From Geitlerinema sp. BBD 1991-9 (GTDB taxonomy: Bacteria; Cyanobacteriota; Cyanobacteriia; Cyanobacteriales; Geitlerinemataceae), in NCBI GenBank assembly GCA_001657325.1, contig LWRO01000043.1:1-36336 (forward strand): 36,336 bases of DNA, written 5' to 3'. Positions 20,796 through 29,149 of the stretch are shown here, in pieces; position 1 is the first letter of the stretch, and each line of letters begins with the position of its first letter. The notes under the pieces are model-generated. The model was not told the origin of the DNA and did no database searches. It saw only the letters and a list, made by a program, of their open reading frames with translations. Made by a program: the position numbers and the translations under genes.

Positions 20796-22820
20796 ATGGC
20801 GAAATTCGATGCGGTGGCGTTAACTGCGGTGAGCGGAGTTGCCGTTCCGATCTTTCAATCCCTGGTCGATAGCAGCGGCCGCGTGTTGGGATTGTTCGGA
20901 AAAAGTCTCGATCGAAAAACCAAACAACTCGTCTACCAAGCATCGGGGGAGTACGCCAACCGTTACGCCAAACGTCACGGAAACCTGAAAGTCTTGGGAA
21001 TGAGACAACCCATCGATCTCGCAATCGTCTATACCGGGGTCGGTTTTTGGGATGAAGCCGATCTCCGGCGTTACGAATCCCTCGAAGCCATCGAACAAAG
21101 TTCGGTACGGGGAACGCAACCCCCGAACGGCACGACCCAGAGCGGGGTGGAAGTGGCCAACGCTCAACCGTATCTCATGGTTTTGGGGGAACCGGGAACG
21201 GGAAAATCGACGTTTTTGCGAAAAATCGGCTTAGACGCGCTGGCGGGAAAAGAATCGCCCTACCGACATAACTGTATCCCCGTATTTCTGGAGTTGAAGG
21301 AGTTCGGCGGCGACACCTTCGATTTAGAAAGCGCCATCGTGCGAGAGTTTGAAATCTGTGGGTTTCCGCAGCCTGAAGCGTTTGTTTCGCTCGCGTTGGA
21401 ACAGGGAAAACTCTTGATTTTGCTCGATGGCTGGGACGAACTCGCCTCGGAATCGGTCAACGCCACCATCGGGTATTTTGAGAATTTCGTCGATCGATTC
21501 GACAAAAACCGCTATATCTGCTCCTGTCGTGCTGCGGTTTACCGCCACAACTTCAAACGGTTTACCGACGTGGTTCTCGCGCCGTTTGAAGAAACACAAG
21601 TTCGCGAATTTATCGATCGATGGTTTGAGGATAACCCCGACATCGCCGCGTCGTTTTGGGCGGAACTGCAAAAACCGGAAAACGCCGGCCTGAAAGAATT
21701 GGCCCATACACCGCTGTTGTTGACGTTTTTAGGTTGGGTGTACCGTCAAGAAGGACTGTTTCCACAAAATCGCGCGGTTTTGTATCGAGATGTTTTGGGG
21801 GTGTTGCTCAAAGAGTGGAGCGCTCACAAGCGGCTCGATCGAGAGTCCGTTTATCCCGATGTCAGCCTCGCCACCGAACGATCGATGTTAGCGGAAATCG
21901 CCTATCGGGGATTTGTGCAAAACCGACGCTTTTTCTCCCAAGGGGAACTCGTCCAACAGATTTCGGCTTTTCTGAGCGAGCAACCGAATACGCCAGAGAC
22001 GATCGACGGCGATGCCGCTTTAGAAATCGTCGTCGCACAACAAGGCATTTTAGTCGAGCGATCGCGGGATATTTTCTCGTTTTCCCATTTGGCGCTGCAA
22101 ACTTACCTCACCGCACAATATCTCGCAGAACGGGACGATTGGGAGGAAATTCTCGAAGCTCACCTCGACGAACCGCGATGGTGGGACATTTCGATCGTTC
22201 TGGCGGGATTGTTGCAAGATAAAGTCGATCTCCTGCTCGATCGACTCGAGCGCAACGCGCGAAGCCATCTTACGCCGAAACTGACTGAGTTACTGCGTTG
22301 GGTAGACACCACCACCCGACCTTCAGCGGGAAATTTTCGCCTCGAAGCCAAACGCGCCGCCGCCGTTTTCTTAACGCGCTCCCGCAACCTCGCGATCGCT
22401 TCCGACGATACCGTTCTCAAATCCCTAGAATTGGTACAGTTACTCGACGAACGCTTGGGAAATGCTTTAGAGGGAAATACGACCGATCGCGTTTTGTCGA
22501 TCGATCGGGCGCGAACCTTTGAAGTGCTACAAATTCTTTCTGAGGTCAACTGGAAAACCCTAATTCGCCAACTGGAAGCCCTCGAAAGTCAGGTTCCCAC
22601 CTCCGCACAATCCGCCGAAGCTCGCCGAGCGTTTCGCGATTTAGTCGTTCCGCTGTGGTACGACGCGCTCAAACTCGATCGATCGTGCATCGAACTATCC
22701 GATCCCGATCTGAGTGCATTCAACCACTACCTCGATCTCAACCTTCTGTTAGCACGTTGTCGTCGCAGTGCGGGGCGCGTCTCCGATTGGGATTCGATCG
22801 CATCGCAGATTTTAAAGTGA
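20796..22820 (+). CDS. NACHT-domain ATPase (bacterial NLR-like, candidate defence protein)
   Basis: 674 aa. A short N-terminal region (about 1-120), helical and basic in places, precedes a STAND/NACHT ATPase. Visible motifs: P-loop GEPGTGKST at 131-139, Walker B with acidic cluster LILLDGWDEL at 207-216, sensor-like RYICSCRAAVYR at 239-250, FEETQVREFIDRWF at 265-277, the NACHT-associated HTPLLLTFLGWVYR at about 304-317, and winged-helix motif FSFSHLALQTYLTAQYLAE at 427-445. The remaining 220 residues are helical without obvious LRR, WD40 or TPR repeats. Related bacterial NACHT proteins protect against phages, sensing through the C-terminus and acting through the N-terminus. Here the N-terminus shows no recognisable nuclease or protease, so the effector mode is open. 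It stands alone, between mobile elements. Confidence 0.85.
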   Translation: MAKFDAVALTAVSGVAVPIFQSLVDSSGRVLGLFGKSLDRKTKQLVYQASGEYANRYAKRHGNLKVLGMRQPIDLAIVYTGVGFWDEADLRRYESLEAIEQSSVRGTQPPNGTTQSGVEVANAQPYLMVLGEPGTGKSTFLRKIGLDALAGKESPYRHNCIPVFLELKEFGGDTFDLESAIVREFEICGFPQPEAFVSLALEQGKLLILLDGWDELASESVNATIGYFENFVDRFDKNRYICSCRAAVYRHNFKRFTDVVLAPFEETQVREFIDRWFEDNPDIAASFWAELQKPENAGLKELAHTPLLLTFLGWVYRQEGLFPQNRAVLYRDVLGVLLKEWSAHKRLDRESVYPDVSLATERSMLAEIAYRGFVQNRRFFSQGELVQQISAFLSEQPNTPETIDGDAALEIVVAQQGILVERSRDIFSFSHLALQTYLTAQYLAERDDWEEILEAHLDEPRWWDISIVLAGLLQDKVDLLLDRLERNARSHLTPKLTELLRWVDTTTRPSAGNFRLEAKRAAAVFLTRSRNLAIASDDTVLKSLELVQLLDERLGNALEGNTTDRVLSIDRARTFEVLQILSEVNWKTLIRQLEALESQVPTSAQSAEARRAFRDLVVPLWYDALKLDRSCIELSDPDLSAFNHYLDLNLLLARCRRSAGRVSDWDSIASQILK

Positions 22821-22864
22821 TGCTCAGTCGGGTTGAGATAAACGTTTCAAAGAACAGTGCGTCA

Positions 22865-22940
22865 GATTGCGTTTCAATTTCGTAGAATGACCCCTCCGCC
22901 TTCGGCGGAGGGGTTCCGATCGCAAAAGTGAGATGCACCC
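22865..22940. mobile_element. MITE-like element, family 1 (76 bp), downstream of the NACHT gene
   Basis: The left end is degenerate (GATTGCGTTTCAATTTCG, four mismatches to the consensus) and the right end is intact (AAAAGTGAGATGCACCC). A CCTCCGCC/GGCGGAGG hairpin fills the middle. A perfect 8-bp duplication, GTGCGTCA, lies at 22857-22864 and 22941-22948. It begins 44 bp after the NACHT stop, in the same orientation as the upstream copy. The hairpin could double as a transcript terminator. Confidence 0.8.
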
Positions 22941-23057
22941 GTGCGTCATCTCGCCGTCATTACATTTCAGACTTGAATTGGCGATTTTTGAATTGCCGCT
23001 TTACCCCGCGATCGATCTGCAAATCGCAAATTCTATTAGAAACGCCTGAAGACATCG

Positions 23058-23218
23058 GGGTCTGTTGGAATTGCGGTGGTATTTGATAGCCTATGATACC
23101 CAGACTCTTGTCGGGGCGAACGGCCGTTCGCCCCGACGCCAACGGTTTCGGAATTTCATAAACTCTGCACGATTCTCGTTCCGAGACGCTTCGCGAACGC
23201 ACTAACTCCAACAGACCC
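23058..23218. mobile_element. MITE-like element, family 2 (161 bp)
   Basis: The ends are GGGTCTGTTGGAATT and its inverted partner (AACTCCAACAGACCC). The 26-bp palindrome lies at 23111-23136. A perfect 8-bp duplication, AGACATCG, flanks it (23050-23057 and 23219-23226). It is about 25 bp longer than copy 1 because of an extra segment near 23168-23200. It sits just beyond the 3' end of the PAS gene. Confidence 0.9.
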
Positions 23219-23239
23219 AGACATCGAAACAACGCGACG

Positions 23240-24784
23240 CTAAATTTCAAACTCCCAAAAATCATCCGCTTGTATATTTGCAACCTCACTTTGCAACTCG
23301 CGAAAATAGTCACTTTGCGTGATTTTTTTAACTTCTTGCTCTCGTTTTTGATGGTCGATCTCGATCCTCAACTCTTGTAACTGTCGCTTTAATTCTTCCT
23401 CTTTCACTTTGCGTTCGCTAATATCTTGAACGATTCCTTCATAGTAGAGAACTCGATTGTTCCGATCCGCCACAACCCGAGTATCTTCTTGAACCCAAAC
23501 AATTGTGCCATCTCGCCGATAAACTCGATATTCCAATCCTTTTACTTTTTCTTGTTCCTGTAAAATTTGTTTGAATTGCACTCGATCTCGATCGTCAACA
23601 TAAATTTGACGATCGATGCTGGTCACCTCAGCAATCATCTCGTCGGGAGAATCATACCCGTAAATCTTCGCCATAGCAGGATTTACGCTGAGATAACAGC
23701 CTTCAGGCGACGATTGAAAAATCCCTTCCAACGCATTTTCAAAAATACTGCGGTAATTCTCCTCGGCAATTCGTAACGCTTCCTCCGCGTGCTTGCGTTC
23801 GGTAATGTCGATTCCGACTAACACCGTTGCTGTTCCTTGCTGGTATTTTTGAGCTGCCATTAAGTAATGTTTGATATTGTTTTTGACTGGAATTTCGACC
23901 ACTTGAGAAGTTGATTTTTGGGGACTCGCAACAAACTCGTCAATAAACTTGGCAAACTGTTCGCTTCCTGGCATAAAACCAATTTTGCGCCCCACAAATG
24001 CTTCCGGTGGTAAATCAAAACTCTGAGCCAAATAGGGATTGACACCGAGATAGTTTCCCTCAGAACTAATCCAAGAAATCGAGCCGGGAACCGCATTCAA
24101 AACGGCTTCGAGTTGTTCCTTGGCTTCTTGAAGATCTTGTTCGGCTTGTTTGCGATCGCTGATATCGTACAGCGCACTGAGAATCGTGGCTTCGCCGTTC
24201 AATCTCAGAGGACGCAGGGAGGCTGTGACCCAAAACGGCGTAGCATCTGCGCGCTGACAGCAGAGTTCGTAATTTTGGACTGTTCTCTCTCGATCGAACG
24301 TTTCTAACAACTTCTGTCCTTCAGCGAGATCGTCGTAGAGTTCGAGAATCGCGCGATCGAGTAAGGTCTCGATCGAACATCCAAACGCAAAACCCGCCGC
24401 TGCGTTCGCATAGAGAACTTTCCCGTCCGACACTCGGGAAATCGTCACGGGAACGGGGGTTGCTTCGGCGATCGATCGAAATCGTTCTTCACTTTCTCGA
24501 CGCGCTTCTTCTGCTTCGTCTTGTAATTCAGCCTCCACCGTACTGGAATGGTCGGCCATCGTTTCGAGCAAGATTTCTAAATCGGATTTCTCTTGCTTGA
24601 CCTCTTCTAGCTCTCGCGACAGTTCGGCAATTTGAGACAACAGCTTTTCTCGCGGCCGTTGCTGGATCGATCGAATATATTCTCGAATTACGTCCGTTTT
24701 TGTCCGATTTGTTTGCTGACAGTATTGTTCTAACTGTGCTAACTCCTCTTCCGTTACGGCCAACGTCAATAATGTTTTACTCAT
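23240..24784 (-). CDS. RHH-like N-terminus fused to three PAS domains
   Basis: 514 aa. Residues 3-42 (LLTLAVTEEELAQLEQYCQQ, then TNRTKTDVIREYIRSI) fit the ribbon-helix-helix plan. A coiled coil (about 45-100) follows, then PAS1 (about 98-215), PAS2 (about 220-335) and PAS3 (about 338-460), each closed by a PAC-like D-I-S/T-(D/E)-R-K. A second coiled coil leads to the tail ITQSDYFRELQSEVANIQ. There is no kinase, GGDEF, EAL or phosphatase output. If the RHH fold is real, this is a ligand- or redox-sensing DNA-binding protein; alternatively the RHH-like part only dimerises the sensor. It is the last gene of the locus, 81 bp after the STAS gene, so it may be the output or a sensor of the partner switch. 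Confidence 0.8.
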   Translation of the reverse strand: MSKTLLTLAVTEEELAQLEQYCQQTNRTKTDVIREYIRSIQQRPREKLLSQIAELSRELEEVKQEKSDLEILLETMADHSSTVEAELQDEAEEARRESEERFRSIAEATPVPVTISRVSDGKVLYANAAAGFAFGCSIETLLDRAILELYDDLAEGQKLLETFDRERTVQNYELCCQRADATPFWVTASLRPLRLNGEATILSALYDISDRKQAEQDLQEAKEQLEAVLNAVPGSISWISSEGNYLGVNPYLAQSFDLPPEAFVGRKIGFMPGSEQFAKFIDEFVASPQKSTSQVVEIPVKNNIKHYLMAAQKYQQGTATVLVGIDITERKHAEEALRIAEENYRSIFENALEGIFQSSPEGCYLSVNPAMAKIYGYDSPDEMIAEVTSIDRQIYVDDRDRVQFKQILQEQEKVKGLEYRVYRRDGTIVWVQEDTRVVADRNNRVLYYEGIVQDISERKVKEEELKRQLQELRIEIDHQKREQEVKKITQSDYFRELQSEVANIQADDFWEFEI

Positions 24785-24865
24785 CGGTTCAGGCTTCTAC
24801 GAACGTCAGTTCGATCGAGGGAATCGGCAACCTAATCGCTACATTTTGACCCAACTCGGGAAAAA

Positions 24866-25210
24866 TTATTCTAAGTCTAGCGTCAAACTCGGCATGAGTC
24901 GCTGCCAGTTTCCTAAAGATTTTTTTTGCCAGGGAATTTTATCCGAACCACGCACGACCAGTTGAATAGTTTTTTTCTTACGTAACCCGATCACAAACCG
25001 CGATAGAATCGTCATTCCCGAACTGTTCAGAAACTCGAGTTGATGTAGGTTCATCGTAATCGTCGAGGGTTCGAGCGCTGTCACATCGTCGAGCAACTGC
25101 TGAATGGGTTGGTAATCAGCGATCTTACTTTCTCGCAGCAAACCCTTAAAATTTAACGTTGCGGTTTCCGATTCATAGCGCACTTGGTAGTCGTCTTTTA
25201 TGACTTCCAT
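24866..25210 (-). CDS. STAS-type regulator (slr1659-like)
   Basis: 114 aa. A STAS fold of the anti-sigma-factor-antagonist type is suggested by ITMNLHQLEFLNSSGMTILSRFV. Here NSSG at 62-65 occupies the place of the phosphorylated DSSG serine of SpoIIAA. The N-terminus (about 5-30) is beta-rich. In partner switches such proteins are phosphorylated by an HATPase kinase and reset by a PP2C phosphatase, and both kinds of enzyme are encoded just upstream. The start at 25210 has CAGGGA directly upstream. The gene follows the SiaB-like gene by 53 bp. The target of the unphosphorylated form is unknown. Confidence 0.8.
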   Translation of the reverse strand: MEVIKDDYQVRYESETATLNFKGLLRESKIADYQPIQQLLDDVTALEPSTITMNLHQLEFLNSSGMTILSRFVIGLRKKKTIQLVVRGSDKIPWQKKSLGNWQRLMPSLTLDLE

Positions 25211-25263
25211 TCCCTGAAAGCTCCCTAGCTACAAATTCTATCGATCGAGGCGTTCGAGTCAAT

Positions 25264-25839
25264 TCAGATGCTAAGTTGAACCATCGTGGTCACGATCGCA
25301 ACCTCTGGATCTCCCTCGAGCGTTTCGACCTTCCAACCTAATTTAGCACCATAGTCTGTCATCATACTCAAAAATCCCAAGCGAGAACTGTGACTGTTTT
25401 CTTCCGCTCCTTGTTCGAGCTGACAAAAATAAAGTTCTTCTAAATCTGACATTTCTAACCGTTCCATGAATTCCCGAAAGTTTGCCAAAACTGTTGCATC
25501 AACGCTATTACTTGCAGCAAAAACCAAGATCCGATCGACTAGGCAAACTTTAAATTCGATCGGAAGATCGACTTGCCTGTTATTGAATTTAATAGAATTA
25601 TCTAACAACTCGTGCGTGATGTAAATCGATGCACTTTTCATTTCTAAATGTTTGTCGATTGCGGATGGGCTATCTGTTTGTGCCGTGAATAAGGTCGATA
25701 AATCAGCAATAAATGCCGCAGACAAGTATTGCGTTCGTTTGTGATGTCCTCGTGGAATATCCTTCAGAAACAAGCTCATCTGAAAAAGAGGATGTTGAGT
25801 TAATATATTTTCCTGAAAATCCCTAAAAACTTGAATCAT
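25264..25839 (-). CDS. SiaB-like protein kinase (DUF6272 / slr1658-like)
   Basis: 191 aa. ITHELLDNSIKFN at 74-86 resembles the N-box of GHKL/HATPase folds, and RLGFLSMMTDYGAKLGWKVE near 153-172 resembles a G-box region. The order phosphatase, this gene, STAS protein recalls SiaA-SiaB-SiaC of Pseudomonas, where SiaB phosphorylates the STAS-like SiaC. The ATP-binding prediction is by eye. It starts 18 bp after the CHASE2-phosphatase stop, so translation is probably coupled. Confidence 0.75.
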   Translation of the reverse strand: MIQVFRDFQENILTQHPLFQMSLFLKDIPRGHHKRTQYLSAAFIADLSTLFTAQTDSPSAIDKHLEMKSASIYITHELLDNSIKFNNRQVDLPIEFKVCLVDRILVFAASNSVDATVLANFREFMERLEMSDLEELYFCQLEQGAEENSHSSRLGFLSMMTDYGAKLGWKVETLEGDPEVAIVTTMVQLSI

Positions 25840-25857
25840 CTCGATCGATCCTTTTGG

Positions 25858-27975
25858 TTATTTATGTTTCATAACAACTAAAGTAATATCGTCGAAGACT
25901 TTCTGATCTCCGATATACTCACGCACGTTCTCAACTACTGCTTGCCGGATAGAAGTTGCCGTTTCTTGTTGGTGTTCTTGAATGACTTCGCACAGCCGTT
26001 CTAGTCCATATTGTTCGCGTTGAATATTTTCCGCTTCAGTAATGCCATCGGTGTATAACACCACAACGTCGCCAGAATTTAACTGGATATGAGTTTGAGA
26101 AATAAAATCTGCAATTTCGTCATCTAAGCCAATGGGAAAACCCAGGCTCATCGTATCAATGCACTCTAAACTCCCATCGTTCCGAACGAGAATCACTTCC
26201 TCATGTTGTCCGCTCAAACTCAAACAACCATCTGCATAGTCGAGAACAGCTAACGTCATATTTTTTAAAGACTCGATACGCTTGAGGTTTCCACAGAGCG
26301 TTCGGTTGAGTACGTCTAGGAACTTCACCGGATCGGTTTCTCGACTTTCCTGAAGCGTCCGAACGGCCGTTTGCGCCATAATCATGAGTACGCCACTTTC
26401 CAATCCGTGTCCTGTGACATCTCCAATCCCGATTTTAATGTGGCCGTCCTGTTGCAAAATATCGTAATAATCGCCGCCGACTTCCTCCGCAGGCTCCATA
26501 AATCCAGCAATATCTAAACCCTCGATCGATTCGAGTTCGCCAGCTTTGGGTAACACCATTTGCTGCAACTGTTTCGTCACCTCCAACTCTGCCCTCATGC
26601 GAATATTCTCGGCTTTGAGCTGTTCGTTCAAAGCCGTGATTTCAGCGTTAGCTTGGGCGAGCTGAGCCGTCCGCTCTTCAACTTTTTGCTCGAGGGTTTG
26701 GGCGTACTCTTCGAGTTGTTTGTAAGACAGTTTGAGGTTTTCCCAAAGAACGTAACCGATACTGACAACCGCAGACACCGTCGTTGCGAGAAGGGGGGTA
26801 AACGTGGCAATCCACCAACCCGAGAGAAATGCCAGATAGGAGATGAGGAGAATGCCGCCCCCCCCGAGGACGATAAACACGGCAACCTTTCGATGTTGAA
26901 GCCACATCGAACCGAGTGCGGCACTATATCCAGACCAGATAGCAATCCACAGCCAATTCAACGGTTTCGGTGCGGCGCGGAGCATCGGACGGTTTGCCAA
27001 GGCTGCACTGACGATCTGGCTGGCTAAGTTGGCGTGAATGACGACACCTGGGGTGGGTTCAGACGTGGCGAACAGACGCGCGCTATAGGGGGTTTGATAG
27101 AGGTCGTTGAGACTGGGGGCCGTCGCACCGATAAGGACGATTCGATCGCGCATCATATCTGTCGGAATGCGGTTTTCGAGAACGGCCGTCATCGAGATAT
27201 GCGGAAAACTGGCCAACTCACCTCGATAGTTGGTCAGGATTTGATATCCTCCCGTATCGGCGGTGTCGTATTCCCCTTCTCGGCCCGTGAGGGGATGAAA
27301 GATCGCTCCACCCAAGCCGTAAATTTTTCGGTCTTCGTCGAGAACCTCGAGTTCGAGACCCTCTTGTTCTAAGTACATCAGGGCCAATTTCACGGCGAAT
27401 CCCTGTCGGAACGAACCGTCTGCTTTGCCGAGGAGAATCAAACCCCGACGGACTTTTCCATCAGCGTCTAACAGCAGGTCGTTGGCGGCCACTTGTCCGA
27501 GTTCGTCGAGGATGGGATGGGGTTCGATGGGTTCGCCTGCAGCTTTTTCGATGCCGATGGCGGCTGGGGTCGATCGAAACACTTCGATTAATTCTTGCTG
27601 TCCGGGTGCGACGGGTAAGTCTCGATAAACGTCGATGCCTATGCCTCGGGGGTTTTGCGCGTCGATGTTGCGGATTAGCTGACTCATGACGCGATCGCTC
27701 ATCGGCCATTGTTCGACATAGTCGATATCGGATTCATCGATGGTGACGATGACAACGCGCTCTTCGATGGGTTCGGGAGGACGCAGGCGAAAAAATCGAT
27801 CGAGAATCGCCCATTCGAGTAAGCGAAATCCACCCGCAAGACTCCCTAAAATGGCGAGGCCGGCAACGGTCGGGGCAATGACGAGCGCACCACGCCACGA
27901 TTTGACGGTCTGTTTTGAGGGTTGTGGTTCTGACAGTTGTGGTTCTGACAGTTGTGGTTCTGACGGTTGCTGCAT
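25858..27975 (-). CDS. CHASE2-sensor PP2C (SpoIIE-type) serine phosphatase
   Basis: 705 aa. A first membrane helix (about 29-50) is followed by an extracytoplasmic CHASE2 sensor (about 51-335: DRFFRLRPPEP, ERVVIVTIDESDI, GIGIDVYRDLP, RDRIVLIGATAPSLND). Three more helices (about 340-412), a coiled coil (413-470) and a SpoIIE/RsbU-type phosphatase domain (about 475-705) follow. Metal-binding motifs are present: EEVGGDYYD at 498-505, GDVTGHG at 518-524, LYTDGITEAEN and VFDDITLVVM. It should dephosphorylate a STAS protein in response to an envelope signal; the STAS gene lies two genes downstream. It starts 13 bp after DUF928. Residues 4-20 are a short SEPQL repeat. Confidence 0.93.
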   Translation of the reverse strand: MQQPSEPQLSEPQLSEPQPSKQTVKSWRGALVIAPTVAGLAILGSLAGGFRLLEWAILDRFFRLRPPEPIEERVVIVTIDESDIDYVEQWPMSDRVMSQLIRNIDAQNPRGIGIDVYRDLPVAPGQQELIEVFRSTPAAIGIEKAAGEPIEPHPILDELGQVAANDLLLDADGKVRRGLILLGKADGSFRQGFAVKLALMYLEQEGLELEVLDEDRKIYGLGGAIFHPLTGREGEYDTADTGGYQILTNYRGELASFPHISMTAVLENRIPTDMMRDRIVLIGATAPSLNDLYQTPYSARLFATSEPTPGVVIHANLASQIVSAALANRPMLRAAPKPLNWLWIAIWSGYSAALGSMWLQHRKVAVFIVLGGGGILLISYLAFLSGWWIATFTPLLATTVSAVVSIGYVLWENLKLSYKQLEEYAQTLEQKVEERTAQLAQANAEITALNEQLKAENIRMRAELEVTKQLQQMVLPKAGELESIEGLDIAGFMEPAEEVGGDYYDILQQDGHIKIGIGDVTGHGLESGVLMIMAQTAVRTLQESRETDPVKFLDVLNRTLCGNLKRIESLKNMTLAVLDYADGCLSLSGQHEEVILVRNDGSLECIDTMSLGFPIGLDDEIADFISQTHIQLNSGDVVVLYTDGITEAENIQREQYGLERLCEVIQEHQQETATSIRQAVVENVREYIGDQKVFDDITLVVMKHK
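27921..27965 (-). repeat. 15-bp tandem repeat in the 5' end of the CHASE2 gene
   Basis: Three consecutive units of GTTGTGGTTCTGACA (the third ends in G) encode the SEPQL repeats at the N-terminus of the phosphatase. The in-frame unit length means copy-number change would not break the gene. The start codon lies within 10 bp of the array. Confidence 0.85.
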
Positions 27976-27988
27976 TGGCGTGGGGAGG

Positions 27989-28996
27989 TCAAGGTTGCGA
28001 AATCGGTTCGGAGGCGATTGCCTCTAAGCCGACTTGTTGGAGTAGCTCTTGCCATTCAGCGTGTAAGGTGTCGTTGTTGGGTTGGGAGCGTCGGGCCGAA
28101 ATCAAAACGTCTAAGGTGTCGTACCAAATGCCCGAGGCGGCGTAGTCGGTCGCCTGTTCGATGGGGTTGGCAAACGATCGATCGAGGGTGGCTGGGGCTT
28201 CGACGCGCTTGACCCACCCCACGACACCGTAGTTACCGGGTCGAAGGATACCACCGGGTTCGATGGGGGCGAAAAACCAAACGTAGTTTCGATCGAGTTC
28301 GAGTTCGGGGACATCGTCCGGTAGCGTAATCGCCATCGTGCGACCACCTCCGGTCAACTCGAGGAGCGTTTGGTAGTGGGAGTTCCCGAGATCGTCTTGA
28401 ACGCTGAAAAAGGCTTGCATGGATGCGGTGGGCGGAACATACACGAAAAATGTCGGGCGAGGGGAAAGGGTTCGACCGTGTTGCGAGGGAGGCAGTAATG
28501 CGGTCAAGGTCAGTTGGTCGTCGCCGCGCACGCCCCCCCCGACACTACTTCCCGGTGCGGCTTCTCCCGGTGGCGCGAATTCGACATCGCCGCGCACGCC
28601 CCCTCCAACGCTGCTTCCCGGTGCGGCTTCTCCCGGTGGCGCGAATTCGACATTGCCGCGCACGCCCCCTCCGACGCTGCTTCCCGGTGCGACATCTCCC
28701 GGTGGCGCGAATTCGACATTGCCGCGCACGCCCCCCCCGACGCTGCTTCCCGGTGCGGCTTCTCCCGGTGGTGCGAATTGTATACTCCCCCGCACGCCCC
28801 CCCCGACACTCGACGGGGGAACGGGATCGCCAGGAGGTTGAAATTCTACACTGAGTAATTCGCCATTTTCGCGTAGCTCTCGGTTGTTCGAGCTGGCACT
28901 TGCCCGAATCGATCGATCGATGCCAGTGACGAAGAGTAAGACACTGGCGAATATCGCGTATAACAGCGTTTTGAAAAAAAAGTTATTAAAATACAT
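27989..28996 (-). CDS. DUF928-family protein with expanded Gly-rich repeat
   Basis: 335 aa. A hydrophobic N-terminus (about 8-25) suggests export or a membrane anchor. Residues 50-159 are five 22-residue repeats of the type VEFAPPGEAAPGSSVGGGVRGN. The rest (about 163-335) matches the DUF928 body: LTALLPPSQHGRTLSPRPTF, FFSVQDDLGNSHY, then LDRNYVWFFAPIEPG and the helical DTLDVLISARRSQ. As I recall, ordinary DUF928 proteins carry a similar F-x-PP...GGGxRG segment only once. DUF928 has no known activity and is often next to CHAT, CHASE2 and TPS genes in cyanobacteria. Here it is 13 bp upstream of the CHASE2 gene. Confidence 0.88.
   Translation of the reverse strand: MYFNNFFFKTLLYAIFASVLLFVTGIDRSIRASASSNNRELRENGELLSVEFQPPGDPVPPSSVGGGVRGSIQFAPPGEAAPGSSVGGGVRGNVEFAPPGDVAPGSSVGGGVRGNVEFAPPGEAAPGSSVGGGVRGDVEFAPPGEAAPGSSVGGGVRGDDQLTLTALLPPSQHGRTLSPRPTFFVYVPPTASMQAFFSVQDDLGNSHYQTLLELTGGGRTMAITLPDDVPELELDRNYVWFFAPIEPGGILRPGNYGVVGWVKRVEAPATLDRSFANPIEQATDYAASGIWYDTLDVLISARRSQPNNDTLHAEWQELLQQVGLEAIASEPISQP
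28520..28849 (-). repeat. Five 66-bp tandem repeats inside the DUF928 gene
   Basis: Five in-frame units of 66 bp. Units 2 to 5 are close to identical and the outermost 5' unit is diverged (QPPGDPVPPSS in place of APPGEAAPGSS). The internal similarity at DNA level points to recent expansion by slippage or unequal recombination. The GC-rich arrays also open long frames on the plus strand, which are shadows. Confidence 0.95.
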
Positions 28997-29017
28997 CCTT
29001 TGTAAGCCCCCCTAGAG

Positions 29018-29041
29018 TTGTCTGAATCTCGATTCAGACAA
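29018..29041 (-). other. Intergenic hairpin between the CHAT and DUF928 genes
   Basis: TTGTCTGAAT (29018-29027) and ATTCAGACAA (29032-29041) form a 10-bp stem with a 4-nt loop in the 153-bp gap. No T-run follows on the minus strand. It is more like a processing or attenuation hairpin than a full terminator. It could set different levels for the surface genes and the signalling genes. Confidence 0.5.
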
Positions 29042-29149
29042 GGCTGTTATTCGTTTCTTAGGCTTTTATGGTTGAGTGATTTCTCCCGGTATTTTGACAT
29101 CATTGAAGAATTCGATATGTTTGACAAAAAAAGACACCCTGATTTGGCA

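Noticed and set aside
20549-22948. Composite transposon carrying the NACHT gene between two family-1 copies
   Set aside because: Each copy has its own, different 8-bp duplication (GATGAAGT and GTGCGTCA), so they inserted independently.
28520-28849. CRISPR-like array
   Set aside because: The 66-bp units are directly adjacent without spacers and lie in frame inside a gene. No cas gene or other array was seen in the window.
28419-28858. Plus-strand ORFs with repeated TPPPTLLPGAASPGG or similar peptides
   Set aside because: These are alternate frames of the 66-bp repeat in the DUF928 gene, not separate proteins.
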